A stretch of DNA of 64,000 bases from NCBI RefSeq assembly GCF_014202755.1, contig NZ_JACHHK010000002.1, positions 310,001 through 374,000 on the forward strand. Reading direction: 5' to 3'. The notes below the pieces were generated by a model. That model had not been told where the DNA came from and ran no database searches. It saw only the letters and a list, made by a program, of their open reading frames with translations. Both the position numbers and the translations under genes were made by a program. Below are positions 28,034-36,808 of this stretch, piece after piece; position 1 is the stretch's first letter; the number at the start of each line of letters is the position of its first letter. The DNA is from Catenisphaera adipataccumulans. GTDB lineage: Bacteria > Bacillota_I > Bacilli_A > Erysipelotrichales > Erysipelotrichaceae.

Positions 28034-29912
28034 AATTCAAGGACAAACGATGAAACGTTTGATCGGATATATGACCAAACAGAAAAAAGAACTGGTCTTG
28101 GTCGTGGTCTGCATCATTGTTTCTGCTCTGGCTACTGCGGCGTCTTCGATGTTTATCCAGACTTTGATCGATAACTATATCATGCCGTTGTTGGGAACAG
28201 CGAACCCCGATTACAGCGGTCTGCTGCATATGTTGGCGGTGCTGGCAGTCATCTTCGCATTCGGTATCCTTGGAACACTGATCTACAACCGGCGTTCCGT
28301 TGTGATCGCGCAGCGTACGATGAAAGATATCCGTAATGATATGTTCAGTCATATGCAGAATTTACCGATCCGTTATTTTGATCAGAATGAACACGGCGAT
28401 ATCATGTCGCTTTACACCAACGATGCGGATACCCTGCGTCAGATGATCGCACAGTCGGTACCGCAGCTGATTTCTTCGTTGTTCACGATGATTGCGGTGT
28501 TTGCCTGCATGCTTTATTTATCGCTTTGGCTGACGTTGTTTACGATCGTTGTCATTGTGCTGATCCTGTTGGTCGTCAAGCGGATCTCTGCTTCGGCCGG
28601 CCGTTATTTTACCGAGCAGCAGACATCCTTGGGCAGTTTGGACGGCTATGTCGAAGAGATGGTCAACGGGCAGAAGGTCATCAAGGTGTTCAACCATGAA
28701 AAGCAAGCTGTTGATGGTTTTGAAGAGCGTAACGAAGCCTGGCGGCAAAGCTCATCTAAAGCCAACGGCAAGTCCAATGCGATGATGCCGATCATGAATG
28801 TTATGGGATATGGATTGTATGTCGTGATCGCGGTCATCGGCGGCTATATGGCAATCAACGGCTTGACAAACTATGGTTTGATCAGCGGCCGAGGCATCCT
28901 GACCCTGGGCACGATCGCCTCCTTCCTGACCTTGACGCGCAGCTTTATCAATCCGCTTTCGCAGATTTCTGCGCAGCTGAATTCCATGATCACCGCATTG
29001 GCCGGTGCTGATCGGATCTTCCGGTTTATGGATGAGCAGACGGAAACCGATGAGGGCTATGTGACTTTGGTCAACTGCCGCATCGATGAAGACGGCAAGA
29101 TCACCGAATGTGCCGAACGGACCGGTCAGTGGGCGTGGAAACATCCGCATCATGACGGTACGCTGACCTATACGAAACTGAGCGGCGCCATCACGATGAA
29201 TCATGTGGATTTTGGCTATGTGCCGGATAAAACCGTGCTGCATGATATTACGTTGTATGCAAATCCGGGCCAAAAAATCGCTTTTGTAGGCGCGACCGGT
29301 GCCGGCAAAACGACCATCACGAACTTGATCAACCGATTCTATGATATTTCCGACGGCAAGATTCGTTATGACAACATCAACATCAATAAAATCAAAAAAG
29401 CCGATCTGCGCCGCAGTCTGGGCATGGTCCTGCAGGAAGTCAACTTATTTACCGATACGGTCATGGAAAATATCCGCTTCGGCAATCCGCAGGCCAGTGA
29501 TGAAGACTGTATCCGGGCCGCCAAACTGGCCAATGCGGACAGTTTTATCCGCATGCTTCCGGATGGATACAATACGGTATTGAAAAACGGCGGTGCCAGC
29601 CTGTCGCAGGGCCAGCGTCAGCTGCTGTCCATTGCCAGAGCTGCAGTCTCCGATCCGCCGGTCATGATCCTTGATGAGGCGACCAGTTCCATCGATACCC
29701 GCACCGAGGCCTTGGTGCAGTCCGGACTGGATAACTTAATGGCCGGCCGGACGGTCTTCGTGATCGCGCATCGTCTGTCTACCGTGCAGAATTCGGATGT
29801 GATCATGGTCCTGGATCATGGCCGCATCATTGAACGAGGCAGCCACGAGTCGTTGATTGCCGAAAAGGGCATGTATTATCAATTGTATACCGGTGCATTT
29901 GAGCTGGAGTAA
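28017..29912 (+). CDS. Heterodimeric ABC exporter subunit with consensus site
   Basis: The 631-residue partner half. The start at 28017 follows AAAGGAGG by 8 bases inside the preceding gene. It has six membrane helices, Walker A GATGAGKTT, Walker B MILDEATSSID with the catalytic Glu, and a variant signature SLSQGQRQ (Gln in place of Gly), typical of the partner that completes the degenerate site with the other subunit. An insertion of about 55 residues (around 345-400, CRIDEDGKITECAERTGQW) precedes the nucleotide-binding domain. Expressed with the first half under MarR control. Confidence 0.92.
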   Translation: MEKNNKIQGQTMKRLIGYMTKQKKELVLVVVCIIVSALATAASSMFIQTLIDNYIMPLLGTANPDYSGLLHMLAVLAVIFAFGILGTLIYNRRSVVIAQRTMKDIRNDMFSHMQNLPIRYFDQNEHGDIMSLYTNDADTLRQMIAQSVPQLISSLFTMIAVFACMLYLSLWLTLFTIVVIVLILLVVKRISASAGRYFTEQQTSLGSLDGYVEEMVNGQKVIKVFNHEKQAVDGFEERNEAWRQSSSKANGKSNAMMPIMNVMGYGLYVVIAVIGGYMAINGLTNYGLISGRGILTLGTIASFLTLTRSFINPLSQISAQLNSMITALAGADRIFRFMDEQTETDEGYVTLVNCRIDEDGKITECAERTGQWAWKHPHHDGTLTYTKLSGAITMNHVDFGYVPDKTVLHDITLYANPGQKIAFVGATGAGKTTITNLINRFYDISDGKIRYDNININKIKKADLRRSLGMVLQEVNLFTDTVMENIRFGNPQASDEDCIRAAKLANADSFIRMLPDGYNTVLKNGGASLSQGQRQLLSIARAAVSDPPVMILDEATSSIDTRTEALVQSGLDNLMAGRTVFVIAHRLSTVQNSDVIMVLDHGRIIERGSHESLIAEKGMYYQLYTGAFELE

Positions 29913-29918
29913 TTGCGC

Positions 29919-29950
29919 TTGACAAGCCCGCTGAAATTGATTACTGTATA
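29919..29950 (+). promoter_or_regulatory. Possible promoter of the PAP2 gene
   Basis: TTGACA at 29919-29924, just after the ABC gene stop, with a weak -10 (TACTGT at 29942, spacing 17, or the nearby TATAGA). No terminator hairpin was seen between the two genes, so read-through is also possible. Confidence 0.45.
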
Positions 29951-29980
29951 GAGCAATCAAAACAGAGGGAGGACAAACAC

Positions 29981-30490
29981 ATGATCGATTGGGCAATCCT
30001 TGACGGTATTCAAAATCTTCGGACACCATTTCTGGATGCATTGATGCCGATCATCACCAACAGCGTTTCTTTATGGTTCGTGCTGACCGCTGTGCTGCTG
30101 CTGATCCCGAAAACACGGAAGATCGGCATTATACTGTCGGTTGCGATCCTGTTGGAACATCTGATCGTGTCGCTTGGCATGAAGCCTCTCTTTCAGCGGG
30201 AGCGGCCTTTTGAGATCCGGGACATCGAGCTGCTGATATCGGCGCCGCGGGGCTATTCGTTTCCTTCCGGCCACTCGGCTTTGTCTTTTGCGGCAGCTTC
30301 GGTGATCTGGCTGCGCGGGCCGAAAAAATGGCGCCTGCTTGCGGTGATCGCTGCCTGTGCCATTGCCTTTTCCCGATTATACCTGTATGTTCATTTCCCG
30401 TCAGATGTACTTGTCGGCGCGGCAGTCGGCATCTTCTGCGGCTGGGCAGCCGTGAGACTTACTTCGGCCCGTGACAAAACGACCTGCTGA
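29981..30490 (+). CDS. PAP2-family membrane phosphatase
   Basis: A 169-residue PAP2 phosphatase, with the three conserved motifs: KPLFQRERPF (motif 1), PSGHSALSFA (motif 2) and SRLYLYVHFPSDVLVGAAVG (motif 3), spread over about five membrane helices. The likely substrates are undecaprenyl diphosphate or phosphatidate type lipids at the outer face of the membrane. RBS GGGAGG. The stop codon lies within a strong terminator hairpin. Confidence 0.9.
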   Translation: MIDWAILDGIQNLRTPFLDALMPIITNSVSLWFVLTAVLLLIPKTRKIGIILSVAILLEHLIVSLGMKPLFQRERPFEIRDIELLISAPRGYSFPSGHSALSFAAASVIWLRGPKKWRLLAVIAACAIAFSRLYLYVHFPSDVLVGAAVGIFCGWAAVRLTSARDKTTC

Positions 30491-30509
30491 TTTCAGCAGG
30501 TCGTTTTTT
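30476..30509 (+). terminator. Terminator between PAP2 and the GNAT-Ogt gene
   Basis: AAAACGACCTGCTGA (30476-30490) is perfectly complementary to TCAGCAGGTCGTTTT (30493-30507), followed by more T. The hairpin includes the last codons of both convergent genes and may work in both directions. Confidence 0.88.
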
Positions 30510-31515
30510 GTTCCAGATTCAATAAAGCGGCTTTGATATCTAAACCATCGGCCGCGCTGCCGTTTCCGGCCGTATAGCCGACCAAGCGGCCGTTCTGGCC
30601 GATGATGCGGTGACAGGGGATCAGAATGGAGATCGGATTCTTACGGACGGCCTGTCCCACTGCCTGAGCAGACTGCCGGCGTCCGGTCGCTTTCTTTAAC
30701 TGTTCCGCCAACATTCCATAGGTCGCGGTCTGTCCGTAAGGGACCTGTGCGACAAGTGACCAGACAGCGCGCTGAAACGGTGTGCCCTGGGCATAATAGA
30801 AAGGCCGCGGACCTGGATCTTCTTTTTGAAAATACCGATCCAGCCATGTCTTTGTTTCGTCGAACACCGGACAGCTTTGCGAAGGAGCCGTTGGTTTATC
30901 CGACCAGGAAAGACCAGTTAGGACATAGCCGTCGCTGGTCATCTGCAGCCAGCCAAACGGCGACTGATAAAAAGCAATCTTGAGCTGCGGATCCGGATCA
31001 AAGCGCTCAAAGGCCAGACGCGGGATATCGTCTTCAATGACATGGACGATGCCGCATTGTACGAAACCGGACTTTTTCATTAAATTCTGCATGACGGTAT
31101 TATCGCCGTGAGTATCCATGCGCAGATGGCCGCAGCGCGCAAAGGCCCACTCCAGGCAGAAAGCGCCGATGCCTTTGACCGATCCGTCGCCGGCCAGTCG
31201 GTGAATGACACCGTATTGTTCCGCTTTATCCGGATCCATGGCGAGGCGGGATGGCCAGCTGCCCTCCGTGATCCGGTCATACTGCGGGTCGGCATGCGCC
31301 CCATAGACCAGACAAAAGGTGCCGACGATGCGGTCCTTGTCTGTACAGACATAGGAATGGCCGTTTTGAATATCTTCTTCGATGACCGAACGGGGCGGCC
31401 AGTGTGTCGGGCCCCATTGGTTCGGGTTGCCGTGCTCGGCCATGAAGCGGCGGGCGCCGGCATAAATTTCTTCCAGCCGATCGACATCGGTTAGTTGTGT
31501 CTTGCGAATTTCCAT
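30493..31515 (-). CDS. GNAT acetyltransferase fused to O6-alkylguanine-DNA alkyltransferase
   Basis: A 340-residue fusion. Residues 1 to about 165 form a GNAT domain (YAGARRFMAEHGNPNQWG start, GIGAFCLEWAFARCGHLRMDTHGDN acetyl-CoA region). Residues about 175-340 form an Ogt/MGMT domain with the helix-turn-helix (QTATYGMLAEQLKKATGRRQSA) and the alkyl-accepting Cys301 in IPCHRIIG. The second half repairs O6-methylguanine by suicidal transfer. The RBS (AAGGAG) is within the end of the upstream cysK gene, 8 bases away, so the two form an operon. Confidence 0.9.
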   Translation of the reverse strand: MEIRKTQLTDVDRLEEIYAGARRFMAEHGNPNQWGPTHWPPRSVIEEDIQNGHSYVCTDKDRIVGTFCLVYGAHADPQYDRITEGSWPSRLAMDPDKAEQYGVIHRLAGDGSVKGIGAFCLEWAFARCGHLRMDTHGDNTVMQNLMKKSGFVQCGIVHVIEDDIPRLAFERFDPDPQLKIAFYQSPFGWLQMTSDGYVLTGLSWSDKPTAPSQSCPVFDETKTWLDRYFQKEDPGPRPFYYAQGTPFQRAVWSLVAQVPYGQTATYGMLAEQLKKATGRRQSAQAVGQAVRKNPISILIPCHRIIGQNGRLVGYTAGNGSAADGLDIKAALLNLEQKTTC

Positions 31516-31523
31516 AATGCTCC

Positions 31524-32453
31524 TTATTCATCAAACAACGGGGTCGAGAAGTAGCGTTCCGCGGTATCCGGCAGGATCGTGACCACGGTCTTGCCTTTGC
31601 CAAGTTTCTTTGCCAGCTGGATGGCGGCTGCGACATTTGTGCCGCTGGAAATTCCGCACATGATGCCTTCTTCCCGTGCTAACCGCTGCGAGGTCTTGAT
31701 CGCATCTTCATCGTTGATGATGCAGATATTGTTGTAGATGTTTTGATTCAGGATGGCCGGAATGATGCCGTCGCCGATGCCCATCTGCAGGTGGGTGCCG
31801 ATCGAACCGCCCGAAAGGATGGCGGCATTTTCCGGTTCGACCGCCCAGATCTCAATGCCCGGGTTGTATTTTTTCAATGTTTCGCCGATGCCGGTGATCG
31901 TACCGCCGGTCCCGATGCCGGAACAGAAACCATGGATCGGCTTATTGGCCGCTTCAATGATCTCCATGCCGGTGCCGTCACGCTGGATGGCCGGATTGGC
32001 TGGGTTCTCAAACTGCTGCGGTACGAATACCTTTGGATTTTCCGCTTTCATGCGATCTGCAATGGCTGCACATTGGGCAATGCATTTGCCGATGTTGCCG
32101 TCATCGTGGACCAATTTGACTTCCGCACCGTAATGACGGACCAGTTTCCGTCGTTCCTCACTGACGGAGTCCGGCATGATGATGATCGTTTGATAGCCGC
32201 GCACTGCGCCGACCAAAGCCAGGCCGATGCCTTGGTTGCCGCTGGTCGGCTCTACAATGATGCTGTCGGGATGGAGGAGGCCTTCTTTTTCGGCCTTCCG
32301 GATCATATTGTAAGCCGTTCTCGTCTTGATCGAGCCGCCGACATTCAGCCCTTCAAATTTGACCAGGATCTCCGCGGCATCGTCCGGAACCATGCGGTTC
32401 AGGCGGATCAGCGGGGTGTGTCCCATGGCCTCTAATATATTATTGCAGATCAT
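31524..32453 (-). CDS. cysK: Cysteine synthase (O-acetylserine sulfhydrylase)
   Basis: A 309-residue PLP enzyme that makes cysteine from O-acetylserine and sulfide. PLP lysine is Lys43 in GGSIKTRTAYN (the usual sequence is SVKDR), the substrate loop is PTSGNQGIG, and the phosphate loop GTGGTITG. The ATG at 32453 is preceded by TAAGGAGA at 32459-32466 on the minus strand; a longer frame to 32510 would include the promoter. It leads the cysK/GNAT-ogt operon from a very good promoter. Confidence 0.93.
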   Translation of the reverse strand: MICNNILEAMGHTPLIRLNRMVPDDAAEILVKFEGLNVGGSIKTRTAYNMIRKAEKEGLLHPDSIIVEPTSGNQGIGLALVGAVRGYQTIIIMPDSVSEERRKLVRHYGAEVKLVHDDGNIGKCIAQCAAIADRMKAENPKVFVPQQFENPANPAIQRDGTGMEIIEAANKPIHGFCSGIGTGGTITGIGETLKKYNPGIEIWAVEPENAAILSGGSIGTHLQMGIGDGIIPAILNQNIYNNICIINDEDAIKTSQRLAREEGIMCGISSGTNVAAAIQLAKKLGKGKTVVTILPDTAERYFSTPLFDE

Positions 32454-32481
32454 AAATATCTCCTTATAAGTTCCAAAGCCG

Positions 32482-32510
32482 ATTATATCGGTTTGACGAT
32501 AGATTTTCAA
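32482..32510 (-). promoter_or_regulatory. cysK promoter
   Basis: On the minus strand TTGAAA (32510-32505) and TATAAT (32487-32482) are separated by exactly 17 bases, about 30 bases upstream of the start codon. No riboswitch or T-box leader fits in the short leader. Confidence 0.8.
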
Positions 32511-32525
32511 TAGTTCTGGTTCTTA

Positions 32526-32554
32526 TTGACCAAGGTGATTTTCAATTTTATACT
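32526..32554 (+). promoter_or_regulatory. Promoter of the tetR-ene reductase unit
   Basis: TTGACC (32526-32531) and TATACT (32549-32554) with 17 bases between. Its -35 lies only 15 bases from the -35 of the divergent cysK promoter, so the two back-to-back promoters may influence each other. Confidence 0.8.
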
Positions 32555-32588
32555 GTATTTAGATGAACAGTGTTCGGAGAAAATGATC

Positions 32589-33224
32589 ATGCCACGTTAT
32601 TTGACCGAAGAACAACGAAACCAAAAACGAGAGCTGCTGCTGAAAGCAGCCGCTGACTTGTTTCAGACGAAAACCTATTCTGATATTACAATGCGGGAGC
32701 TTTGTGCCGCTGCCGGCATCGGGCTAGGCACCTTTTTTGACTATTTTCCGAAAAAAGAAGCTCTGTTTACAGAATTGATCCGGCAGAATTATGCCCGTTG
32801 GTTTGCGAAAGAACGGGACTGGCTGGATGCCCAACAAGTTATTTCCTATCATCAATTTAAGGAACATTTGATCAACGTCGTCAGCCGTACGGTGAAAGAA
32901 GACCGCTTTTTTGTCCGTTTGATGATGCTGGTCAGCCGTTTTGGTTATCCTTCTTTGGTCCGTGAGCCGAACACGTATAGTGAAACGTATCATACGGTCA
33001 TGGTGCTGGTTGAAGCCAAGACGGATTTCTGCACGGCCGCCCAGGCACGGGAAGTGTATACATTTGCGCATGCTGCGGTGACCGGTTATTTTCATTTTCT
33101 GCATCATGCCATGTTGATCAACGGGGAATCGGCGGATATCGAAGATCAGCTGAACCAGGCGGTTTCCTGTTTTCTCGATGGTTATTTTCTGCCGCAGGCA
33201 GATAAGGAGGATACATATGTATAA
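32589..33224 (+). CDS. TetR-family regulator
   Basis: A 211-residue TetR regulator with N-terminal helix-turn-helix (LLKAAADLFQTKTYSDITMRELCAAAGIGLGTFFDYFPKKEALF) and a variable C-terminal domain. The second ATG at 32589 is preferred: GGAGA lies 8 bases before it but only 2 before the ATG at 32583. Its last 8 bases overlap the ene-reductase start, so the regulator and reductase are coexpressed and it probably represses its own operon. Confidence 0.88.
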   Translation: MPRYLTEEQRNQKRELLLKAAADLFQTKTYSDITMRELCAAAGIGLGTFFDYFPKKEALFTELIRQNYARWFAKERDWLDAQQVISYHQFKEHLINVVSRTVKEDRFFVRLMMLVSRFGYPSLVREPNTYSETYHTVMVLVEAKTDFCTAAQAREVYTFAHAAVTGYFHFLHHAMLINGESADIEDQLNQAVSCFLDGYFLPQADKEDTYV

Positions 33225-35157
33225 TAAATTGTTTGAACCGGGCAAGATCGGCGGTTTGGAATTGAAGAACCGTGTGGTCATGACCGCGATGGGCTGCAGT
33301 CTGGCAGAGCCGGACGGCCATCCGGGACCGCAGATGATCGAATACTACAAGGCCCGGGCTAAAGGAGGGGCAGGCCTGATCATTACGGAAATTACACGGA
33401 TCGATGACGCCGAAGGCGCCAGCACACCTTGCCAGCTGTCCGTGACCAATCTGAAAGTTGTACCAGGCCTGGTGCGTCTGACCGATGCTGTTCATGCTTA
33501 CGACACGAAGATCCTGATCCAGCTGCATCATGCCGGCAATCAGATTTCCAGCAAGCTGATCGGCGGCCGCCAGCCAGTTTCTGCATCCGATGTGACGTGC
33601 TCTACGATCGGTGAACAGCCGCGTGCTTTATCGACGGAAGAAGTCGAAGGTCTGGTCAAAAAGTTCGTGACCGGCGCAGTGATCGCCCAGTTAGGCGGTG
33701 CGGATGGTGTGGAGATCCATGCCGCACATGGTTATCTGGTCGGTCAGTTCCTGTCGCCGCACACCAATCATCGGACGGACAAATACGGCGGTGATCTGCA
33801 GGGACGTATGCGCTTCTTGATCGAGATCGTCATGGGCATCCGTCAGTACTGCGGACCGAAGTTCGTCATCAGTGTCCGCATGGACGGCGATGAGTTCATC
33901 CCGGACGGTCTGCATCTGGACGAGGCGGTCGTCGTTGCGAAGACGATGGAAAAATTAGGCGTCGATGTGATCGATGTCAGCTGCGGTACGTATGAATCCG
34001 GTATTACCATTGTCGAACCGAATGCCTATCCGGAAGCTTGGCCGCAGAAGGTGAACTTGGCGAAGACGATCCGCGAAAATATCGATCTGCCGGTGATCGC
34101 GGTCAATAATATCAAGCATCCGGCAACAGCGGAAAAACTGCTGGAAGATGGTGTCAGCGACTTTGTCGGCGTTGCCCGCGGTCAGCTGGCCGATCCGGAA
34201 TGGACCAACAAGGCCAAAGCGGGCCACGATATGCGGATCCGCAAATGCATCAATTGTATGGAGTGCTTCCGTCTGCTCGCAATGGGCCGTCCGCTGGAAT
34301 GCACCTTGAATCCGGTTTTAGGACGTGAGTATCTCATTGGCGAGGAACATCTGAAAAAAGACGGTGCCGGCCGTACGGTTGCGGTCATCGGCGGCGGACC
34401 TGCCGGTATGGAAGCAGCCTTGACCTTGGCAAAACGTGGATTCCATGCGGTGCTCTTTGAAGAACACGAACATTTAGGCGGCACGGTCAATTTAGCTGCG
34501 GTTCCGCCGCATAAAGAACGCCTGCTGGAATTCATCGATACGATGGCGCTTCAAATGAAGGAAGCCGGTGTGGATGTGCGTCTGTCAACGCCGGGGACCG
34601 TGGAAGCGTGCCAAGCCGTGCATGCCGAGGCAGTCTTCGTGGCTACCGGCGGATATCCGATCATTCCGTCATTAAAAGGTACGGACAAAGCGGTGACCAG
34701 TACCGATGTGCTGACAGGTACAGCGGATCTGGAAGGCAAGAACATCGTTGTGATCGGCGGCGGTGTCACCGGATTGGAAACGGCAGAATATCTGGCCGTA
34801 AATAAGAAAAACAAGGTGACCGTGGTCGAAATGATGGACAATGTCGGTGCCGGATTGTATAAGAGCGCACTGTATCCGATCATGAAGGCATTGAAAGAAA
34901 ACGGTGCCGAAGTGAAGACCAGCACCAAGCTGACGGAAATCGAAGAAGGCAAAGCCATTGTCGAAACCAATGGTCAGCGCACGGAAATTCCTTGTGATGC
35001 GGTCGTTCTGGCCATGGGCGTCAAACCGGACCGCAGTCTGGCCGATGATCTGCAGCAGGCTTTTGATCAGGTCATTTATGTTGGTGACTGCCAGCAGCCA
35101 GGACAGATCCGGGAAGCGTTACATGCCGGCTACGATAAAGCGTTTGTTTATGAATAA
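33217..35157 (+). CDS. NADH:flavin oxidoreductase / 2,4-dienoyl-CoA reductase family
   Basis: A 646-residue old-yellow-enzyme fusion like FadH, BaiCD/BaiH or cinnamate reductase FldZ. An N-terminal FMN TIM barrel (residues 1 to about 335) is followed by a 4Fe-4S site CINCMECF...ECTLNP, then FAD and NAD(P) loops IGGGPAGMEA and IGGGVTGLET. These enzymes reduce the C=C bond of enoates, dienoyl-CoA or bile-acid intermediates; substrate cannot be read here. AAGGAGG precedes the ATG at 33217 inside the tetR gene, and a terminator follows at once. Confidence 0.92.
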   Translation: MYNKLFEPGKIGGLELKNRVVMTAMGCSLAEPDGHPGPQMIEYYKARAKGGAGLIITEITRIDDAEGASTPCQLSVTNLKVVPGLVRLTDAVHAYDTKILIQLHHAGNQISSKLIGGRQPVSASDVTCSTIGEQPRALSTEEVEGLVKKFVTGAVIAQLGGADGVEIHAAHGYLVGQFLSPHTNHRTDKYGGDLQGRMRFLIEIVMGIRQYCGPKFVISVRMDGDEFIPDGLHLDEAVVVAKTMEKLGVDVIDVSCGTYESGITIVEPNAYPEAWPQKVNLAKTIRENIDLPVIAVNNIKHPATAEKLLEDGVSDFVGVARGQLADPEWTNKAKAGHDMRIRKCINCMECFRLLAMGRPLECTLNPVLGREYLIGEEHLKKDGAGRTVAVIGGGPAGMEAALTLAKRGFHAVLFEEHEHLGGTVNLAAVPPHKERLLEFIDTMALQMKEAGVDVRLSTPGTVEACQAVHAEAVFVATGGYPIIPSLKGTDKAVTSTDVLTGTADLEGKNIVVIGGGVTGLETAEYLAVNKKNKVTVVEMMDNVGAGLYKSALYPIMKALKENGAEVKTSTKLTEIEEGKAIVETNGQRTEIPCDAVVLAMGVKPDRSLADDLQQAFDQVIYVGDCQQPGQIREALHAGYDKAFVYE

Positions 35158-35162
35158 AGAGG

Positions 35163-35186
35163 AAGCCTCCTGCGGGAGGCTTTTTT
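35163..35186 (+). terminator. Terminator after the ene reductase
   Basis: AAGCCTCC (35163-35170), TGCG loop, GGAGGCTT (35175-35182), run of six T. Confidence 0.87.
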
Positions 35187-35213
35187 CTGTGGTATCCTTA
35201 AGGAGGTGATAAA

Positions 35214-35666
35214 ATGATCGAAATTCATACGATGCGGGTAAAAGATGCCCAAACCGTCATAGAAATGATGAAAGTTTTTTATGCTTCGCCGGCCGTTCAT
35301 ACCAATGGATCGACTGAAATCTTTGAGCAGAATGTCAATCGATGTCTGCAGGACGAACCATATCTGGAAGGCTACGTTATGAAGGAAGACGGGCAGATCG
35401 TCGGTTATGCCATGGCAGCCAAAAGTTTCGCGACCGAATTTGGCAAGCCGTGTATCTGGCTCGAAGATTTGTATCTGAAACCGGAAGCACGCAGCCGCGG
35501 TCTGGCACATCGCTATTTTAATTTTATGAAACAAAAATATCCGGATACGGTGTTCCGGCTGGAAGCCTCCAGCGGCAATACGAAAGCCATCGATTTATAT
35601 CGCCGGCTGGGTTTTTCGGAAATGACGTATACGGAAATGAAATATGAAACGAGGGAGAGAAAATGA
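35214..35666 (+). CDS. GNAT-family N-acetyltransferase
   Basis: A 150-residue single GNAT domain. The acetyl-CoA motif A is at LEDLYLKPEARSRGLAHRYFNFM, followed by the motif B helix RLEASSGNTKAIDLYRRLGF. RBS AAGGAGGTGAT is close to ideal. Its stop overlaps the start of the P1-family peptidase (ATGA), so the two are cotranslated; this pairing hints at acetylation of amino acids or peptides, an inference. Confidence 0.88.
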   Translation: MIEIHTMRVKDAQTVIEMMKVFYASPAVHTNGSTEIFEQNVNRCLQDEPYLEGYVMKEDGQIVGYAMAAKSFATEFGKPCIWLEDLYLKPEARSRGLAHRYFNFMKQKYPDTVFRLEASSGNTKAIDLYRRLGFSEMTYTEMKYETRERK

Positions 35667-36625
35667 TCAAAACGATTTCAGTAACAGACATTCCTGGCTT
35701 TCAGATCGGCCAGGCAGAGAATCAGGAAGCAGCGACCGGCGTGACGGTCATTTTGGCACAGGATAGTGCGCCGGCGGGCATGGATATCCGCGGCGGCGGT
35801 CCGGCTTCCCGGGAAACCGGTCTGCTTGATCCGATCGCGGCCTGTGATGCGGTCAATGCGGTCGTGTTATCCGGCGGCAGCGCATACGGACTGAACTGTG
35901 CCGGCGGGGTGATGCGTTATCTGGAAGAGCGCGGCATTGGTTTTCAGACCGAATATGGCTGTGTGCCGCTGGTCTGTGCTTCATGCATTTTTGACTTAGG
36001 CGTCGGCGATCCGAAGGTCCGTCCCGATGAAGATATGGCTTATCAGGCGTGTGTGAATGCCCCGAATTTTAAGGAAGGAAATTACGGGGCCGGCACAGGA
36101 GCAACGGTCGGCAAGGCGGCCGGTTCTGCCTTCATGATGAATTCCGGCATAGGTTCGGCAGCTGTGCAGGTCGGCGACTTGATGGTCGGCGCGATCGTAG
36201 CGGTCAATGCGTTAGGTGATATCTACGACCCGGTAACCGGCAGAAAATTGGCTGGCCAGTTAAGCAAAGAAGGCACGCTGGATGCTTCGTCGGAAGACAC
36301 GCTGATCGCCATGGCCGAGCAGCTGGCCCCGCATGCCAATACGACCATCGGTGTGATCCTGACCAATGCGCAGTTTGACAAAACGATGTTGACAAAGATA
36401 GCCGGCATGGGGCATGACGGCATGGCCCGTGCCATCCGTCCGGTCCATACGATGTTTGACGGCGATACGCTCTATGCGTTGAGCGGCGGTCATGTACCGG
36501 CAGATGTGAATGTTGTCGGTGCCCTGGCAGCTAAAGTGACGGCACAGGCCATTGATCATGCAGCCCTGCATACGCCTCCGCAGTACGGACTGAAGTGTGC
36601 AGCGGATTTTATAAAGGAAAAATAA
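35663..36625 (+). CDS. P1-family (DmpA/S58) peptidase
   Basis: A 320-residue protein of the DmpA/L-aminopeptidase D-esterase family, an Ntn-like fold that cleaves itself between a Gly/Asn and Ser/Thr. The typical DIRGGGPASRETGLLDP start, VVLSGGSAYGLNCAGGV segment and GAGTGATVGKAAG loop are all visible. The gene starts in the ATGA overlap with the acetyltransferase. Family members release N-terminal amino acids or beta-amino acids from amides and small peptides. Confidence 0.9.
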   Translation: MIKTISVTDIPGFQIGQAENQEAATGVTVILAQDSAPAGMDIRGGGPASRETGLLDPIAACDAVNAVVLSGGSAYGLNCAGGVMRYLEERGIGFQTEYGCVPLVCASCIFDLGVGDPKVRPDEDMAYQACVNAPNFKEGNYGAGTGATVGKAAGSAFMMNSGIGSAAVQVGDLMVGAIVAVNALGDIYDPVTGRKLAGQLSKEGTLDASSEDTLIAMAEQLAPHANTTIGVILTNAQFDKTMLTKIAGMGHDGMARAIRPVHTMFDGDTLYALSGGHVPADVNVVGALAAKVTAQAIDHAALHTPPQYGLKCAADFIKEK

Positions 36626-36643
36626 AAAAAGTTATCAAATATC

Positions 36644-36675
36644 GGAGAGCACTTGAATCAGTGGTCTCCTTTTTC
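36644..36675 (+). terminator. Probable terminator of the GNAT-P1 peptidase unit
   Basis: GGAGAGCAC (36644-36652) pairs with GTGGTCTCC (36661-36669) with one G-G mismatch, followed by TTTTTC. Confidence 0.7.
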
Positions 36676-36716
36676 TATTCAAAAGATTGGCACAAATTGA
36701 TGAGCGTGCGGCATGG

Positions 36717-36746
36717 ATTGATGTTCCAATGAACATCAATATTTTT
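36717..36746 (+). promoter_or_regulatory. Inverted repeat before the SDR pseudogene
   Basis: ATTGATGTTC-CAAT-GAACATCAAT (36717-36740) followed by ATTTTTTAT. It could be a second terminator or an old operator of the decayed dehydrogenase gene 70 bases downstream. Confidence 0.5.
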
Positions 36747-36808
36747 TATGATAAGGACGTCAAATGACTCAGGCGCAGTAAGCAATAAAGAAAGGATAAG
36801 AATCAATT

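Noticed and set aside
32454-32525. Riboswitch or T-box leader before cysK
   Set aside because: The leader from the predicted start site to the ATG is only about 25 bases, too short for such elements.
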